Below are positions 1-6,519 of a DNA stretch of 11,968 nt, piece after piece. How positions within the stretch are numbered: the stretch's first letter is position 1; each line of letters opens with the position of its first letter. The notes under the pieces are model-generated. The model saw only the letters and a list, made by a program, of their open reading frames with translations. It was not told the DNA's origin and made no database searches. The translations under genes and the position numbers were made by a program. Source of the stretch: RPQK01 sp041946865 (GTDB taxonomy: Bacteria > Acidobacteriota > UBA6911 > RPQK01); contig JBHGBF010000177.1 in assembly GCA_041946865.1 (NCBI GenBank), positions 1-11,968 of the forward strand. The letters are read 5' to 3'.

Positions 1-58
1 CCTTTGAACCTTTGAACCTTTGAACCTTTGAACCTTTGAACCTTTGAACCTTTGAACC
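1..58. repeat. CCTTTGAA octanucleotide tandem repeat (at least 7 copies)
   Basis: Seven perfect head-to-tail copies of CCTTTGAA fill positions 1-56, a partial copy follows, and the array runs off the left edge, so its full length is unknown. The array lies inside the minus-strand frame of the O-antigen ligase-like gene. Because 3 x 8 = 24 nt, it encodes a repeated octapeptide (V-Q-R-F-K-G-S-K) and no stop codon appears within the window. A perfect short-unit array like this is prone to slipped-strand copy-number change. Confidence 0.95.
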
Positions 59-1305
59 TCTGGCTCATAGGACTCCTCCCCTGAAAAAGACAATTGGATG
101 ATCGCCACCAATGTCCAGAAGACAAACGACTCAGCCGGCCGATGGAAAGGGAAATCCACGCAGGCAAGGCCTGCAAAAACCGCGATTCCCGCCGCGGCGC
201 CGGCTGGGGCACGGTGAACCGGCCGGCGGCCAGCGCACATCCACAAGGCCCCAACCGGAATCAGAAGCAGAAGGACGAACCCCGGGATCCCATGTTCTAC
301 AAGGACTTCCAGCCAATCGTTATGCGCGTGTTCCTGGTAGCCCAGGAAACGCCAGTCAGACTGATTCTTCGGCGTCGCAGCCGCCCATCTGGTTTCCCAC
401 TCCGGGTACCTGAGCGCGAAAGCACCGGGGCCATCGCCGAGAGTCAGCGTTCGGACCGAGGCGTGACTGACCACGATTCGCCAGATAAAAAACCGTCCCT
501 TGATCAGTTCGCCAATCGGCCGGCCGGCCGACAGGACAGCAATAAGAGCTGTGAGCAGGGAGATCGCAATCAGGCCCGCGATCCGCCTCCGAAAGCAAGC
601 AGACGGGAATAGCCAGGTGGCGCAGAGCACCAGGCAGATCGCGCCGACAATGGGCGCCCGTGAGCCCGTGACAATGATCCCGACGGCGATCAGCAGAGCG
701 GCTGCGCCGGAAACCAGTTGGCTTCCCAATCGCTCCCCGCGCGGCACCCAGGTTAACGGGAGAAGGCAACTCAAGAACGCGGCCACGAAATTCGGATTCC
801 CGAGAGTGGCGTACGTCCTCATCCGAACCGTGCCTGCCGGAGCGCCCTGCCAGCCCATCAGGCGGAAAAGATCGAGACCGAGATACTGAGCCACAGCGAT
901 ACACGCCACGGCAACCGCTGACACCAGCAGGGCGTTGGACAGCGAAGCCGGGTTCGGTTTGAGCCAGGTAAGCAATAGAAAGGACGCCGGCGCAAGCAGG
1001 GCGATCAAAAGCGACTTCAGAGACGCGATGGGACCCCAGAGCGACGAAGCGGAAACGACGGCGAGCCAGGCCACAGCCAGCTTCTGAAGCAGCGACTCAA
1101 GCCGGAATTCGGCCCGCCTGCAGGACATGAGAACGATGAGTCCGGCCACGACCGAGACGGCCAGCAGGGCGATCTTCGGCGTGGAGAAAGGGGAGGTCAG
1201 GCCCGGTATGGAGATGAGGGGAACAGCGCAGGTGACCACGACCGCTGCAAGCTCGAGAAGCTTGGGCGTCGGCCGTTTCCCCAGCTGGGCGCTCGTTTCC
1301 CTCAT
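1..1305 (-). CDS. O-antigen ligase / Wzy-like polymerase family membrane protein (C-terminus beyond window)
   Basis: This polytopic inner-membrane protein probably acts in surface polysaccharide assembly, as an O-antigen ligase or polymerase of the Wzy_C family. The 435 residues visible here read without a stop from ATG at 1305. That start is well bounded, since an in-frame TGA lies at 1317-1315. About ten hydrophobic stretches are visible, for example near residues 19-36, 44-60, 75-90, 98-114, 123-140, 171-187, 199-213, 241-258, 342-356 and 370-384. Family-like motifs are GNPNF (169-173), GSRAP (214-218), a GRFFIWR segment (270-276), GDGPGAF (290-296) and a large periplasmic-loop signature HAHNDWLEVLVEHGIPG (326-342). 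From residue 417 the reading frame enters the octanucleotide repeat and reads V-Q-R-F-K-G-S-K repeatedly to the window edge. No Shine-Dalgarno is visible; a TATGAT hexamer ends 8 nt before the ATG. It is transcribed divergently from the TatD gene. Ligase and polymerase cannot be told apart from sequence alone. Confidence 0.85.
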   Translation of the reverse strand, partial: MRETSAQLGKRPTPKLLELAAVVVTCAVPLISIPGLTSPFSTPKIALLAVSVVAGLIVLMSCRRAEFRLESLLQKLAVAWLAVVSASSLWGPIASLKSLLIALLAPASFLLLTWLKPNPASLSNALLVSAVAVACIAVAQYLGLDLFRLMGWQGAPAGTVRMRTYATLGNPNFVAAFLSCLLPLTWVPRGERLGSQLVSGAAALLIAVGIIVTGSRAPIVGAICLVLCATWLFPSACFRRRIAGLIAISLLTALIAVLSAGRPIGELIKGRFFIWRIVVSHASVRTLTLGDGPGAFALRYPEWETRWAAATPKNQSDWRFLGYQEHAHNDWLEVLVEHGIPGFVLLLLIPVGALWMCAGRRPVHRAPAGAAAGIAVFAGLACVDFPFHRPAESFVFWTLVAIIQLSFSGEESYEPEVQRFKGSKVQRFKGSKVQR

Positions 1306-1313
1306 CGCCGCGC

Positions 1314-1344
1314 ATCATAACCCACTTTGCTCGTCGATTGTTAA
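1314..1344 (-). promoter_or_regulatory. Putative promoter of the O-antigen ligase-like gene
   Basis: Read on the minus strand, a -10-like TATGAT (1319-1314) lies 8 nt before the ATG at 1305. A -35-like TTAACA (1344-1339) lies 19 bp upstream of it, a long spacer. With no Shine-Dalgarno in between, transcription would begin at or next to the start codon, giving a leaderless or near-leaderless mRNA. This is inferred from motif and spacing only. Confidence 0.4.
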
Positions 1345-1429
1345 CGGGTTTCGGGTAAACTGCGAGGAGTCGGGAAAAAGCGCACGGAGCAGCCGGAGAC
1401 CGAGATCATCTCGGCTTTACCGAAAGACG

Positions 1430-2275
1430 ATGCTGATAGACAGTCACCTCCACCTTCAAGATCCGGTTTTCATCCCGGATTTTCAACAGGTTCTGAAGCG
1501 GGCGCGCGATGCAGGGGTGAAGGCCATGATCTGCAATGCCACCAGTGAAAAAGACTGGCCGAAGGTCCGAGAGCTGGCCCACCAGATACCCGAGATTGTA
1601 CCGTGCTTCGGCATTCATCCCTGGTACCTGGCTCACCGGCAGACAGGTTGGCAGGACAGGCTTTCCGCGCTTCTTGAACGTGTCCCGTCAGCTATAGGAG
1701 AAGCAGGACTCGACCGCTGGTACGAAGACCGCGACGAAAAACAGCAAGAAGCAGTCTTCCGCGATCAGCTGGAGATCGCCCGGCACTACCGCAGGCCGAT
1801 CATGGTTCATTGCCTGAAGGCCTGGGGCTGGCTCCAGCGAGTGCTGGACGAATTCGGGCAGCTGCCCGCGGGATTTGTCCTCCATGCCTACGGCGGACCC
1901 GTCGAGCTAATTAGTCCGCTTTACGAGAAGGGGGCCTTTTTCTCCTTCGCCGGCAATGTCCTGGACGAACGGAAGGTGCGGATGCAGGAGGCATTGAAAG
2001 CCGTTCCTTTGGACCGTCTTCTCCTCGAGACTGATTCCCCGGACCTGCCTCCGCCGGAGACGTATCGCGTAGGCCCGGCGCCAGCCCAGGGGCATCGCTA
2101 CCGGAATGAACCGGCCAACCTGGCAGCGACGTTTCCTGCAATTGCCGCGCTGCGAGGCGAAGAGCCGGAGCAATTAGCTGATGTTCTTTGGAATAACGCT
2201 ACCCGACTGCTCCAATCCATTCCAGGGTTGAACCTCCCGCAGTCAGCCGATATTAAGACTCATGATGCTCGATGA
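1430..2275 (+). CDS. TatD-family metal-dependent hydrolase (DNase)
   Basis: This is a cytoplasmic TIM-barrel metallohydrolase of the TatD family, whose members are Mg2+-dependent 3'-5' exonucleases or deoxyribonucleases. The 281-residue length is close to the usual 255-270. The N-terminal metal-binding HxH is at 6 and 8 (DSHLHL), Glu91 lies in AIGEAGLD, His127 in IMVHC, His152 in VLHAYGG, and Asp202 in LLETDSP. The late YRNEPANL motif (224-231) is also typical. The family's usual beginning, MLIDSHLH, fixes the ATG at 1430. The frame stays open upstream to beyond 1127, but that part matches nothing in the family and overlaps the divergent membrane-protein gene. No strong Shine-Dalgarno is visible. 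A TAAACT hexamer at 1356-1361 could be a -10. The gene overlaps tcdA by 14 nt and the two are probably co-transcribed and translationally coupled. Confidence 0.9.
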   Translation: MLIDSHLHLQDPVFIPDFQQVLKRARDAGVKAMICNATSEKDWPKVRELAHQIPEIVPCFGIHPWYLAHRQTGWQDRLSALLERVPSAIGEAGLDRWYEDRDEKQQEAVFRDQLEIARHYRRPIMVHCLKAWGWLQRVLDEFGQLPAGFVLHAYGGPVELISPLYEKGAFFSFAGNVLDERKVRMQEALKAVPLDRLLLETDSPDLPPPETYRVGPAPAQGHRYRNEPANLAATFPAIAALRGEEPEQLADVLWNNATRLLQSIPGLNLPQSADIKTHDAR

Positions 2276-2960
2276 CAGGTTCGTTCGTATACGCCAGCTG
2301 ATCGGCAATCGGGGACTCCAGAAGCTTCACGGTTCGCGAGCCGCCATTGTCGGCCTGGGGGCCGTCGGTAGCTATGCAACCGAGGCGCTGGCCCGGGCAG
2401 GCGTCGGCCATCTCCGCCTGGTGGACTTCGATGTCGTCCGGCGCAGCAACACCAACCGGCAGCTCTTTGCCCTCGAATCAACACTGGGTCTCTGCAAAAC
2501 CGAGATCGCGAGGCGAAGGGTTCTCGATATCAATCCGTCGTGCCGAGTCGAACCGCTTCGCCTGTTTGTCGACAAGCAAAGCCTCGGGATCGTTCTCGCC
2601 GGAGTTGTGGACGTCGTCATCGATGCGATTGATTCCGTCGGGCCGAAGATTGAACTGCTGTCCGAAGCGGCCGCAAGGGGGACCGCTGTGGTCTCGTGCA
2701 TGGGCGCCGCGTTGCGAACAGACCCGACGCAGGTCCGCGTCGGTCCGTTGGCTGCGGTCGATCATTGCCCCCTGGCCAGGCGGGTGCGCAAGGAACTGAG
2801 AAAAAGAGGCGTTTCACTCGACCTTTGCTGCGTCTACTCGATCGAATCGGTGGCCGGACTGCGCAAGCGGGCTATCACTTTTGACCGGTCGGACGAGGAA
2901 GAGGCGCTGGCACGCGGGCGGAAGAGGCCGCACCGCTGCCTTGCAGTTGTGGCTCTGTGA
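2262..2960 (+). CDS. tcdA: tRNA threonylcarbamoyladenosine dehydratase TcdA (C-terminus apparently truncated)
   Basis: This is an E1-like, ThiF/MoeB/HesA-fold enzyme that uses ATP to cyclise t6A37 to ct6A37 in ANN-decoding tRNAs. The nucleotide-binding glycine motif GLGAVG is at 31-36, followed by LVDFD (53-57), the TcdA-type NTNRQ (63-67), VIDAIDS (119-125), DPTQVRV (154-160) and CCVYSIE (189-195, compare CVFSTE in E. coli TcdA). The protein has 232 residues; E. coli TcdA has about 268. The C-terminal hydrophobic stretch expected after the GRKRP segment (219-223), of the type PxGS...PGxxGLxxA, is missing. A residue run GLTSAE resembling it appears in another frame at about 2965-2982, so an indel near 2925-2955 is plausible. 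The start overlaps the end of the TatD gene, with a second in-frame ATG at 2265. Assignment to TcdA is firm; whether the protein is active is uncertain. Confidence 0.85.
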   Translation: MMLDDRFVRIRQLIGNRGLQKLHGSRAAIVGLGAVGSYATEALARAGVGHLRLVDFDVVRRSNTNRQLFALESTLGLCKTEIARRRVLDINPSCRVEPLRLFVDKQSLGIVLAGVVDVVIDAIDSVGPKIELLSEAAARGTAVVSCMGAALRTDPTQVRVGPLAAVDHCPLARRVRKELRKRGVSLDLCCVYSIESVAGLRKRAITFDRSDEEEALARGRKRPHRCLAVVAL

Positions 2961-3006
2961 GACGGGATTGACGAGCGCCGAATGACCTGTGCGGCGCGGC
3001 CGGCCG

Positions 3007-4515
3007 TCAGCGTGTCCTTCCCTGCCCCACCACCTGGTCGTAACGCGACACGCGGCCCCGGCCCAGGTTTTTCGAGTGATACAAGGCCTGATCGGCATGT
3101 TCGATCAGTTCGTTCAGCGTCTCGCCGTCAGCCGGGAAAGTGGCACATCCTATACTAAGCGTAAACCCGGTCCATTGCCCTACCCTGAGCTTGCTTGTCG
3201 CTTCCAGAATGCGCCGGCACAGCATCAGGGCATCGTCGCTCGTGGTCTCGGGAAGAGCGACGGCAAACTCGTCGCCACCCAGTCGTCCCGCCAGGTCCAT
3301 ACGACGAATACTGGATCGAAGAAGGAGGCTCAGGGCCTGAAGCAACTGGTCTCCGACGCGATGGCCGGCGCTGTCGTTGAGCTTCTTGAAGTGATCCAGG
3401 TCGATGAGGGCGACAGACAAGTAGCGGTTCTTTCGCCTGGCCCGCTCCAGCTCGTCCTCGAGCCTCTCGTAAAAGTACCGGTGATTGGCAAGGCTGGTGA
3501 GCCCGTCGCTGCGAGCCTGGGCCTCCAGCTCGCGGCGGAGGCTCGCATTCTGCAGGGCGAGCACGGAATGATCGACCAGGAACTGAAACTGTTGTTTGCT
3601 GTACTCGCTCCAAGGGGCATTCTTTTCGGTATACAACGCCATGACACCGGCGGGTCTGCCTTGGATCAGCCAGGCTTTCCCCATGTAAGCCCTGTAGGGA
3701 TAAAGCGAAAAGTCTTTTTTGGAAGTAAAGCCTGAATCTTCCTGCATTTCGCTCGATGCGTAGACCCCGGAGCTGAGCACGGCGCGCTCATGGACGCTCT
3801 GCCCGATCTCGATGTCGACGAAATCCCGGCAGTGCCGGTTAGGCAGAATACGCTTCACGATTCTGTCTTCCTCTATCAGCGCCAGTTCGCAGTTATCCAC
3901 TCCCATGATGTCCGCCACCAACCGGGGAATACGGGTGTGAAGCACCTCTGGGTCATCCGCCCTGGAGAGGGTCTTGCCGAACTCGAACAGGTCGCTCGTG
4001 TAGATCGAGCCGGCTTTGACCTGGTCCTCGTGTGCCCTCTGGAGCCGCGCGAGGTATCCGAAAAACAGGCCGCAGTCTCCCAGCAGCAGGGCCGTGAGCC
4101 AGTGGACGTCTTCGAGCGGCCATCCGCCCAGAAAGAGGATTGCCGGGTAAATGAGAGCCAGTCCGACCGACGATGTGATCAGAAGCTCGAAACTTCTGGC
4201 TGTTGCCGCAATGACCAGCGATAGGAACAGCAGGATGTAGAAAGCGGAGCCGGGCGCTCCCGCCAGCCATCCGGCCAGGCAAGCGCCTCCGACATCGGCG
4301 AGAACCAGGAAGTAGATCAGGGCAGGATCCTTGAGTCGAATCGGCCGAAGGATCGACAGTGCGGCGTGTCCTCCCAGGAAGAGCAGGATGATCCAGTTAT
4401 AGAGCGTGACCCCCGGAACCGGGTCACCGAAGTAGAGAATCGAGGCCGCCAGAAGAACAACCGACCAGTGAAGGAACAGGATCGGAGTGCGTTTCTCGAA
4501 AAACGTGGTCGGCAT
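3007..4515 (-). CDS. Membrane-anchored GAF-GGDEF diguanylate cyclase
   Basis: This enzyme should make c-di-GMP from two GTP at the inner membrane. The 502 residues divide into a hydrophobic N-terminal sensor with about six membrane segments (near 10-29, 39-55, 64-86, 89-105, 109-130, 138-156), a short helical linker, a GAF-like domain (about 175-325) and a C-terminal GGDEF domain (about 335-495). The catalytic GGDEF is intact at 413-417 and the metal-binding IDLDHF at 371-376. A product-binding inhibitory I-site, RRMD (404-407), sits exactly five residues before GGDEF, so feedback inhibition is expected. No EAL or HD-GYP domain follows. The gene is last in a minus-strand operon, 29 nt after yidD. 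AGGAG lies about 13 nt before the ATG, a rather long spacing. The signal sensed by the membrane part cannot be read from sequence. Confidence 0.93.
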   Translation of the reverse strand: MPTTFFEKRTPILFLHWSVVLLAASILYFGDPVPGVTLYNWIILLFLGGHAALSILRPIRLKDPALIYFLVLADVGGACLAGWLAGAPGSAFYILLFLSLVIAATARSFELLITSSVGLALIYPAILFLGGWPLEDVHWLTALLLGDCGLFFGYLARLQRAHEDQVKAGSIYTSDLFEFGKTLSRADDPEVLHTRIPRLVADIMGVDNCELALIEEDRIVKRILPNRHCRDFVDIEIGQSVHERAVLSSGVYASSEMQEDSGFTSKKDFSLYPYRAYMGKAWLIQGRPAGVMALYTEKNAPWSEYSKQQFQFLVDHSVLALQNASLRRELEAQARSDGLTSLANHRYFYERLEDELERARRKNRYLSVALIDLDHFKKLNDSAGHRVGDQLLQALSLLLRSSIRRMDLAGRLGGDEFAVALPETTSDDALMLCRRILEATSKLRVGQWTGFTLSIGCATFPADGETLNELIEHADQALYHSKNLGRGRVSRYDQVVGQGRTR

Positions 4516-4544
4516 AGCGGCGGGGCAGCTCCTGGCGGACCGAA

Positions 4545-4832
4545 TTACTCAAGCAGGTATCCAAGCGGGGAGCAGAGCGCCAGTCTCCGGGCAATCCGGG
4601 CATTGCCCTTGTAGAACCCGTTAGATCCAAGCACCTGAATGGCGTAGTGCGAGCAAGAAGGGGTAAAGCGGCACGCGCTCACGTGCCGCATAACTGGTGA
4701 TCCCACCCGCTGATACCCGCGAATCGCCATAATCTCCGCCCGACACAGCCAGGTGTGCCCAAACACGAGAACCATGGCGGCGAGCAGGAGCGGAAGGCCA
4801 ATCTTCCGAACCTTACTGCCACTTGTTGGCAT
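4545..4832 (-). CDS. yidD: Membrane protein insertion efficiency factor YidD
   Basis: YidD-family proteins are small inner-membrane-associated factors that assist YidC-dependent insertion of membrane proteins. The 95 residues contain the family core: RGYQRVGSPV (38-47), CRFTPSCSHYA (54-64) with its conserved cysteines, the NGFYKG segment (71-76) and RRLALCSP (82-89). Unlike the short E. coli form, it carries a clear N-terminal hydrophobic helix (about 12-30). The ATG at 4832 overlaps the DUF4870 gene by 20 nt and has no obvious Shine-Dalgarno, which suggests translational coupling; Met20 is an alternative start but would remove most of the helix. yidD usually sits between rnpA and yidC; here it is in a different operon. 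Confidence 0.88.
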   Translation of the reverse strand: MPTSGSKVRKIGLPLLLAAMVLVFGHTWLCRAEIMAIRGYQRVGSPVMRHVSACRFTPSCSHYAIQVLGSNGFYKGNARIARRLALCSPLGYLLE

Positions 4833-5211
4833 AATCAGTAATCACGGGCAACACCAGGCGCTCGCCCTTTATCGCTTTCATGATGGCGATGATGTGGATG
4901 GCGAGAATCCCGAGCCACACAATAAAGGTAAGCCCGCAACCGAAAACAGCGCTAACCAGGCCGCCGATCCCCGGGATCATGGCCAGGACCCAAGTCACGA
5001 TATTCAGGGCGATCCAGAAGATTATCTCGGCGACCATCAAAACGATACCGTGTTTCGCATGCCACTGGACTTCCGGATCCTCCTTCTCGACGAGAAGCGG
5101 TACCAAAGCCAGTATCCAAAGATAGCTGAGAACCAGCATCAGAGTGCGGTTGGAAGAAGCCGTTGTCGGCTGCGCCGGTGGGATCGGGGGCGGTGTAGGT
5201 GTCTGTGCCAC
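4813..5211 (-). CDS. DUF4870 (Tic20-like) small membrane protein
   Basis: This 132-residue protein has a proline-rich cytoplasmic-looking N-terminus (1-20) and about three to four membrane helices (near 23-41, 55-77, 82-112). The segments LVEKEDPEVQWHAKHG (40-55) and KAIKGE (112-117) are typical of DUF4870 proteins, whose function is unknown; the fold resembles Tic20. The start is GTG at 5211, supported by a full AAGGAGG Shine-Dalgarno 4 nt upstream (5222-5216). It is first in the operon with yidD and the diguanylate cyclase, overlapping yidD by 20 nt. Confidence 0.85.
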   Translation of the reverse strand: MAQTPTPPPIPPAQPTTASSNRTLMLVLSYLWILALVPLLVEKEDPEVQWHAKHGIVLMVAEIIFWIALNIVTWVLAMIPGIGGLVSAVFGCGLTFIVWLGILAIHIIAIMKAIKGERLVLPVITDYANKWQ

Positions 5212-5215
5212 AATT

Positions 5216-5222
5216 CCTCCTT
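5216..5222 (-). promoter_or_regulatory. Strong Shine-Dalgarno fixing a GTG start
   Basis: Minus-strand AAGGAGG is a full match to the anti-Shine-Dalgarno core and lies 4 nt before the GTG at 5211. It decides the start of the DUF4870 gene. It is also the strongest ribosome-binding site in the window and contrasts with several genes that have none. Confidence 0.85.
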
Positions 5223-5267
5223 CAGAGAATCAGTTGATTTAGCGGACGACCCAACGTTCTCTCAAAC

Positions 5268-5295
5268 GCCATAGTCGTAGCACAGGTCGTTTCAA
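5268..5295 (-). promoter_or_regulatory. Weak candidate promoter of the DUF4870-yidD-diguanylate cyclase operon
   Basis: On the minus strand, TTGAAA (5295-5290) and TATGGC (5273-5268) are separated by 16 bp. The -35 is good (5 of 6) but the -10 is poor (4 of 6). It would give a leader of roughly 50 nt before the GTG at 5211. Motif evidence only. Confidence 0.3.
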
Positions 5296-5326
5296 GGTAC
5301 AAGAAATATTAGCAAGCCTGGCAAGC

Positions 5327-6139
5327 CTACGGCAGGCTAAGCTTCACTCCTCCCTTGTCGTTGAAACTCACTTTTTCCCCTTCACGAGCCAGGGGGAACT
5401 GGCTGTGCTCAAAGTCGTCCGCGAGGTGGATGAGTCGGATTTTCTTTCGCACCTCGGGCGGAAGAGCCAGCAGCTCGGCTTCCGAGGTGTGAGCGCCGGT
5501 CTCCCCCCTCTCCACCTCGTGATAAATCACGTCGCTCTGCCACAGCCAGTCGCCGGCGAGCTTCCGGTACCGCTTGTCATCTATCACGCCGTGTTCGAGC
5601 AGACGCTGGAGCAGGCTCGGACGGTAGCAGGTATCGCCGCTGATGCCGATGATCCCGTGGGAGGAAATCAGTTTCAAGCCGAGCGTGGGAGTCGGATGCC
5701 AGTTGTAGCGGAAATCGAGTTTAAGGCCCTGCGCGATCGGGTTTTCCCGGCCTTCTTTCAGTTCCGAAAAATCGGCATATTCCTCGAGCTGCGTCTCCAC
5801 GATTTGCTCGAGGTTGGGCGCGAAAGTGGCAGAAAAACCAGGGAAAAAGCGTTCTTTGAGCTGCTCCCAGACAGCCCGGGCCGTATATAGGGTCAGCTTG
5901 GTCCTCGCTACCCAGCGTTTCCAGAGCAGGAGGGTCTCCAGGCCGGATGTGTGATCGCCATGGATGTGCGTGATGATGACCCGGTCGATCGCACTGGGAT
6001 CAACGCCGCGCTCGCGCAACAGGCGAAACAGGGCCTGAGGACAGTCCACGAGGATCAGCTGGTTAGATCTGATCAGAAAACTGGTGTTGTAGTAGCGCGA
6101 CGTAAAGGCGTTCCCGACCCCCAAGACCTCTAGCTCCAT
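5327..6139 (-). CDS. MBL-fold metallo-hydrolase (RNase Z-like)
   Basis: This is a 270-residue metallo-beta-lactamase-fold hydrolase. The metal-binding THIHGDH motif is at 57-63 (His58, His60, Asp62, His63). Other candidate ligands are His148, Asp169 in ISGDTCYRP and His238 in IHLADDF. The N-terminus LEVLGVGNAF and the HxHxDH-SGDT pattern resemble RNase Z and related phosphodiesterases, but the long insert at 80-140 and the late AHTSEAELLALP segment (216-227) are not enough to choose a substrate. There is no signal peptide, so it should be cytoplasmic. The ATG at 6139 is supported by the domain beginning at once; the purine run upstream is a weak ribosome-binding site. A near-consensus promoter lies about 65 nt upstream. 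The stop codon overlaps a small stem (AGCCT/AGGCT, 5324-5338) without a U-tract. It is probably a single-gene unit. Confidence 0.87.
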   Translation of the reverse strand: MELEVLGVGNAFTSRYYNTSFLIRSNQLILVDCPQALFRLLRERGVDPSAIDRVIITHIHGDHTSGLETLLLWKRWVARTKLTLYTARAVWEQLKERFFPGFSATFAPNLEQIVETQLEEYADFSELKEGRENPIAQGLKLDFRYNWHPTPTLGLKLISSHGIIGISGDTCYRPSLLQRLLEHGVIDDKRYRKLAGDWLWQSDVIYHEVERGETGAHTSEAELLALPPEVRKKIRLIHLADDFEHSQFPLAREGEKVSFNDKGGVKLSLP

Positions 6140-6211
6140 CCGACGTTCCCCCGACTACTCCGCATCCGCTCGATATGCTCAAAAGTCTGGCCTGTGACGA
6201 GATTATCCTCT

Positions 6212-6240
6212 ATCATAGCCTGAACCCCCCGCGCTGCCAA
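6212..6240 (-). promoter_or_regulatory. Near-consensus sigma70 promoter of the MBL-fold gene
   Basis: On the minus strand the -35 is TTGGCA (6240-6235, 5 of 6 matches) and the -10 is TATGAT (6217-6212, 5 of 6), with an optimal 17-bp spacer. The start site would be near 6205, giving a leader of about 65 nt. The outer end of the REPIN-like inverted repeat begins 10 bp upstream of the -35. Confidence 0.65.
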
Positions 6241-6282
6241 CGACCATCCATCACGCTTGGTAATGCCTCAGTCTTGTTTGTA

Positions 6283-6306
6283 GCGCCGCCTTTAGGCGGG
6301 CTTTTT
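6283..6306 (+). terminator. Terminator-like left arm of the inverted repeat
   Basis: The plus strand has a GC-rich stem (CCGCC/GGCGG, extended by two GC pairs across one bulged G), a TTTA loop, and then TTTTT (6302-6306). This is intrinsic-terminator form, but no plus-strand gene lies upstream to use it. It could block antisense transcription towards ribA, or simply be part of a REP unit. Confidence 0.35.
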
Positions 6307-6343
6307 CGAGCCGTAACCGCTCTCAATGGTCAACTGTGGTTCG

Positions 6344-6367
6344 AAAAAGCCCGCCTAAAGGCGGCAC
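6344..6367 (-). terminator. Terminator-like right arm of the inverted repeat
   Basis: This is the mirror image of the left arm, read on the minus strand, with the same stem and loop followed by TTTTT (6348-6344). The single base that differs between the inner arms leaves a G-U pair in this stem, so the hairpin is preserved. No minus-strand gene ends just upstream of it. Confidence 0.35.
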
Positions 6368-6519
6368 TACAAACAAGACTAAGGGATTACCACGCTTGAC
6401 TGGCCGATTCCCTCCTGGCCAAGATGAAATGCCAGTCAGCCGGTATCACCAGCATGCCGATTCAGTCGGTCATGACGGTACAGGCCGTTCCCAGCAGACA
6501 GCGATGTAAACTCCAGTGG

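Larger units (their letters stand above)
6251..6399. repeat. REPIN-like long inverted repeat (two REP-type units facing each other)
   Basis: Arms 6270-6309 and 6341-6380 are reverse complements at 39 of 40 positions, and pairing continues outward to 6251/6399 (54 of 59 overall), around a 31-nt loop. Each arm contains its own palindrome, CCGCCTTTAGGCGG (6286-6299 and 6351-6364 in reverse complement). Each palindrome is preceded 2 nt upstream by GTAG (6280-6283; CTAC at 6367-6370). A GTAG foot plus a short bulged hairpin, present twice in inverted orientation, is the architecture of REP doublets (REPINs) mobilised by RAYT transposases. No transposase is in this window. The inner arms also look like intrinsic terminators on opposite strands, so an insulating hairpin between divergent genes is the main alternative. 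Confidence 0.8.

Noticed and set aside
1..58. A CRISPR array at the left edge
   Set aside because: The units are 8 bp and contiguous with no spacers. It is a microsatellite.
94..889. Open plus-strand frames opposite the O-antigen ligase-like gene
   Set aside because: They are rich in Arg, Pro and Ser, with no hydrophobic or family pattern, and lie antisense to a continuous 435-residue membrane protein with clear motifs.
1127..1429. A 5' extension of the TatD gene to an ATG at 1127
   Set aside because: The extension overlaps the divergent membrane-protein gene and its promoter. TatD proteins begin with the MLIDSHLH strand, which is at 1430.
2989..4224. Plus-strand frames of 248 and 144 codons opposite the diguanylate cyclase
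   Set aside because: They are the reverse complement of a well-supported GAF-GGDEF gene, with no recognisable domain and no ribosome-binding site.
6251..6399. An integron attC site or insertion-sequence terminal repeats
   Set aside because: No integrase or transposase lies inside or beside it, the loop is only 31 nt, and the attC core sites were not seen. REP-doublet form fits better.
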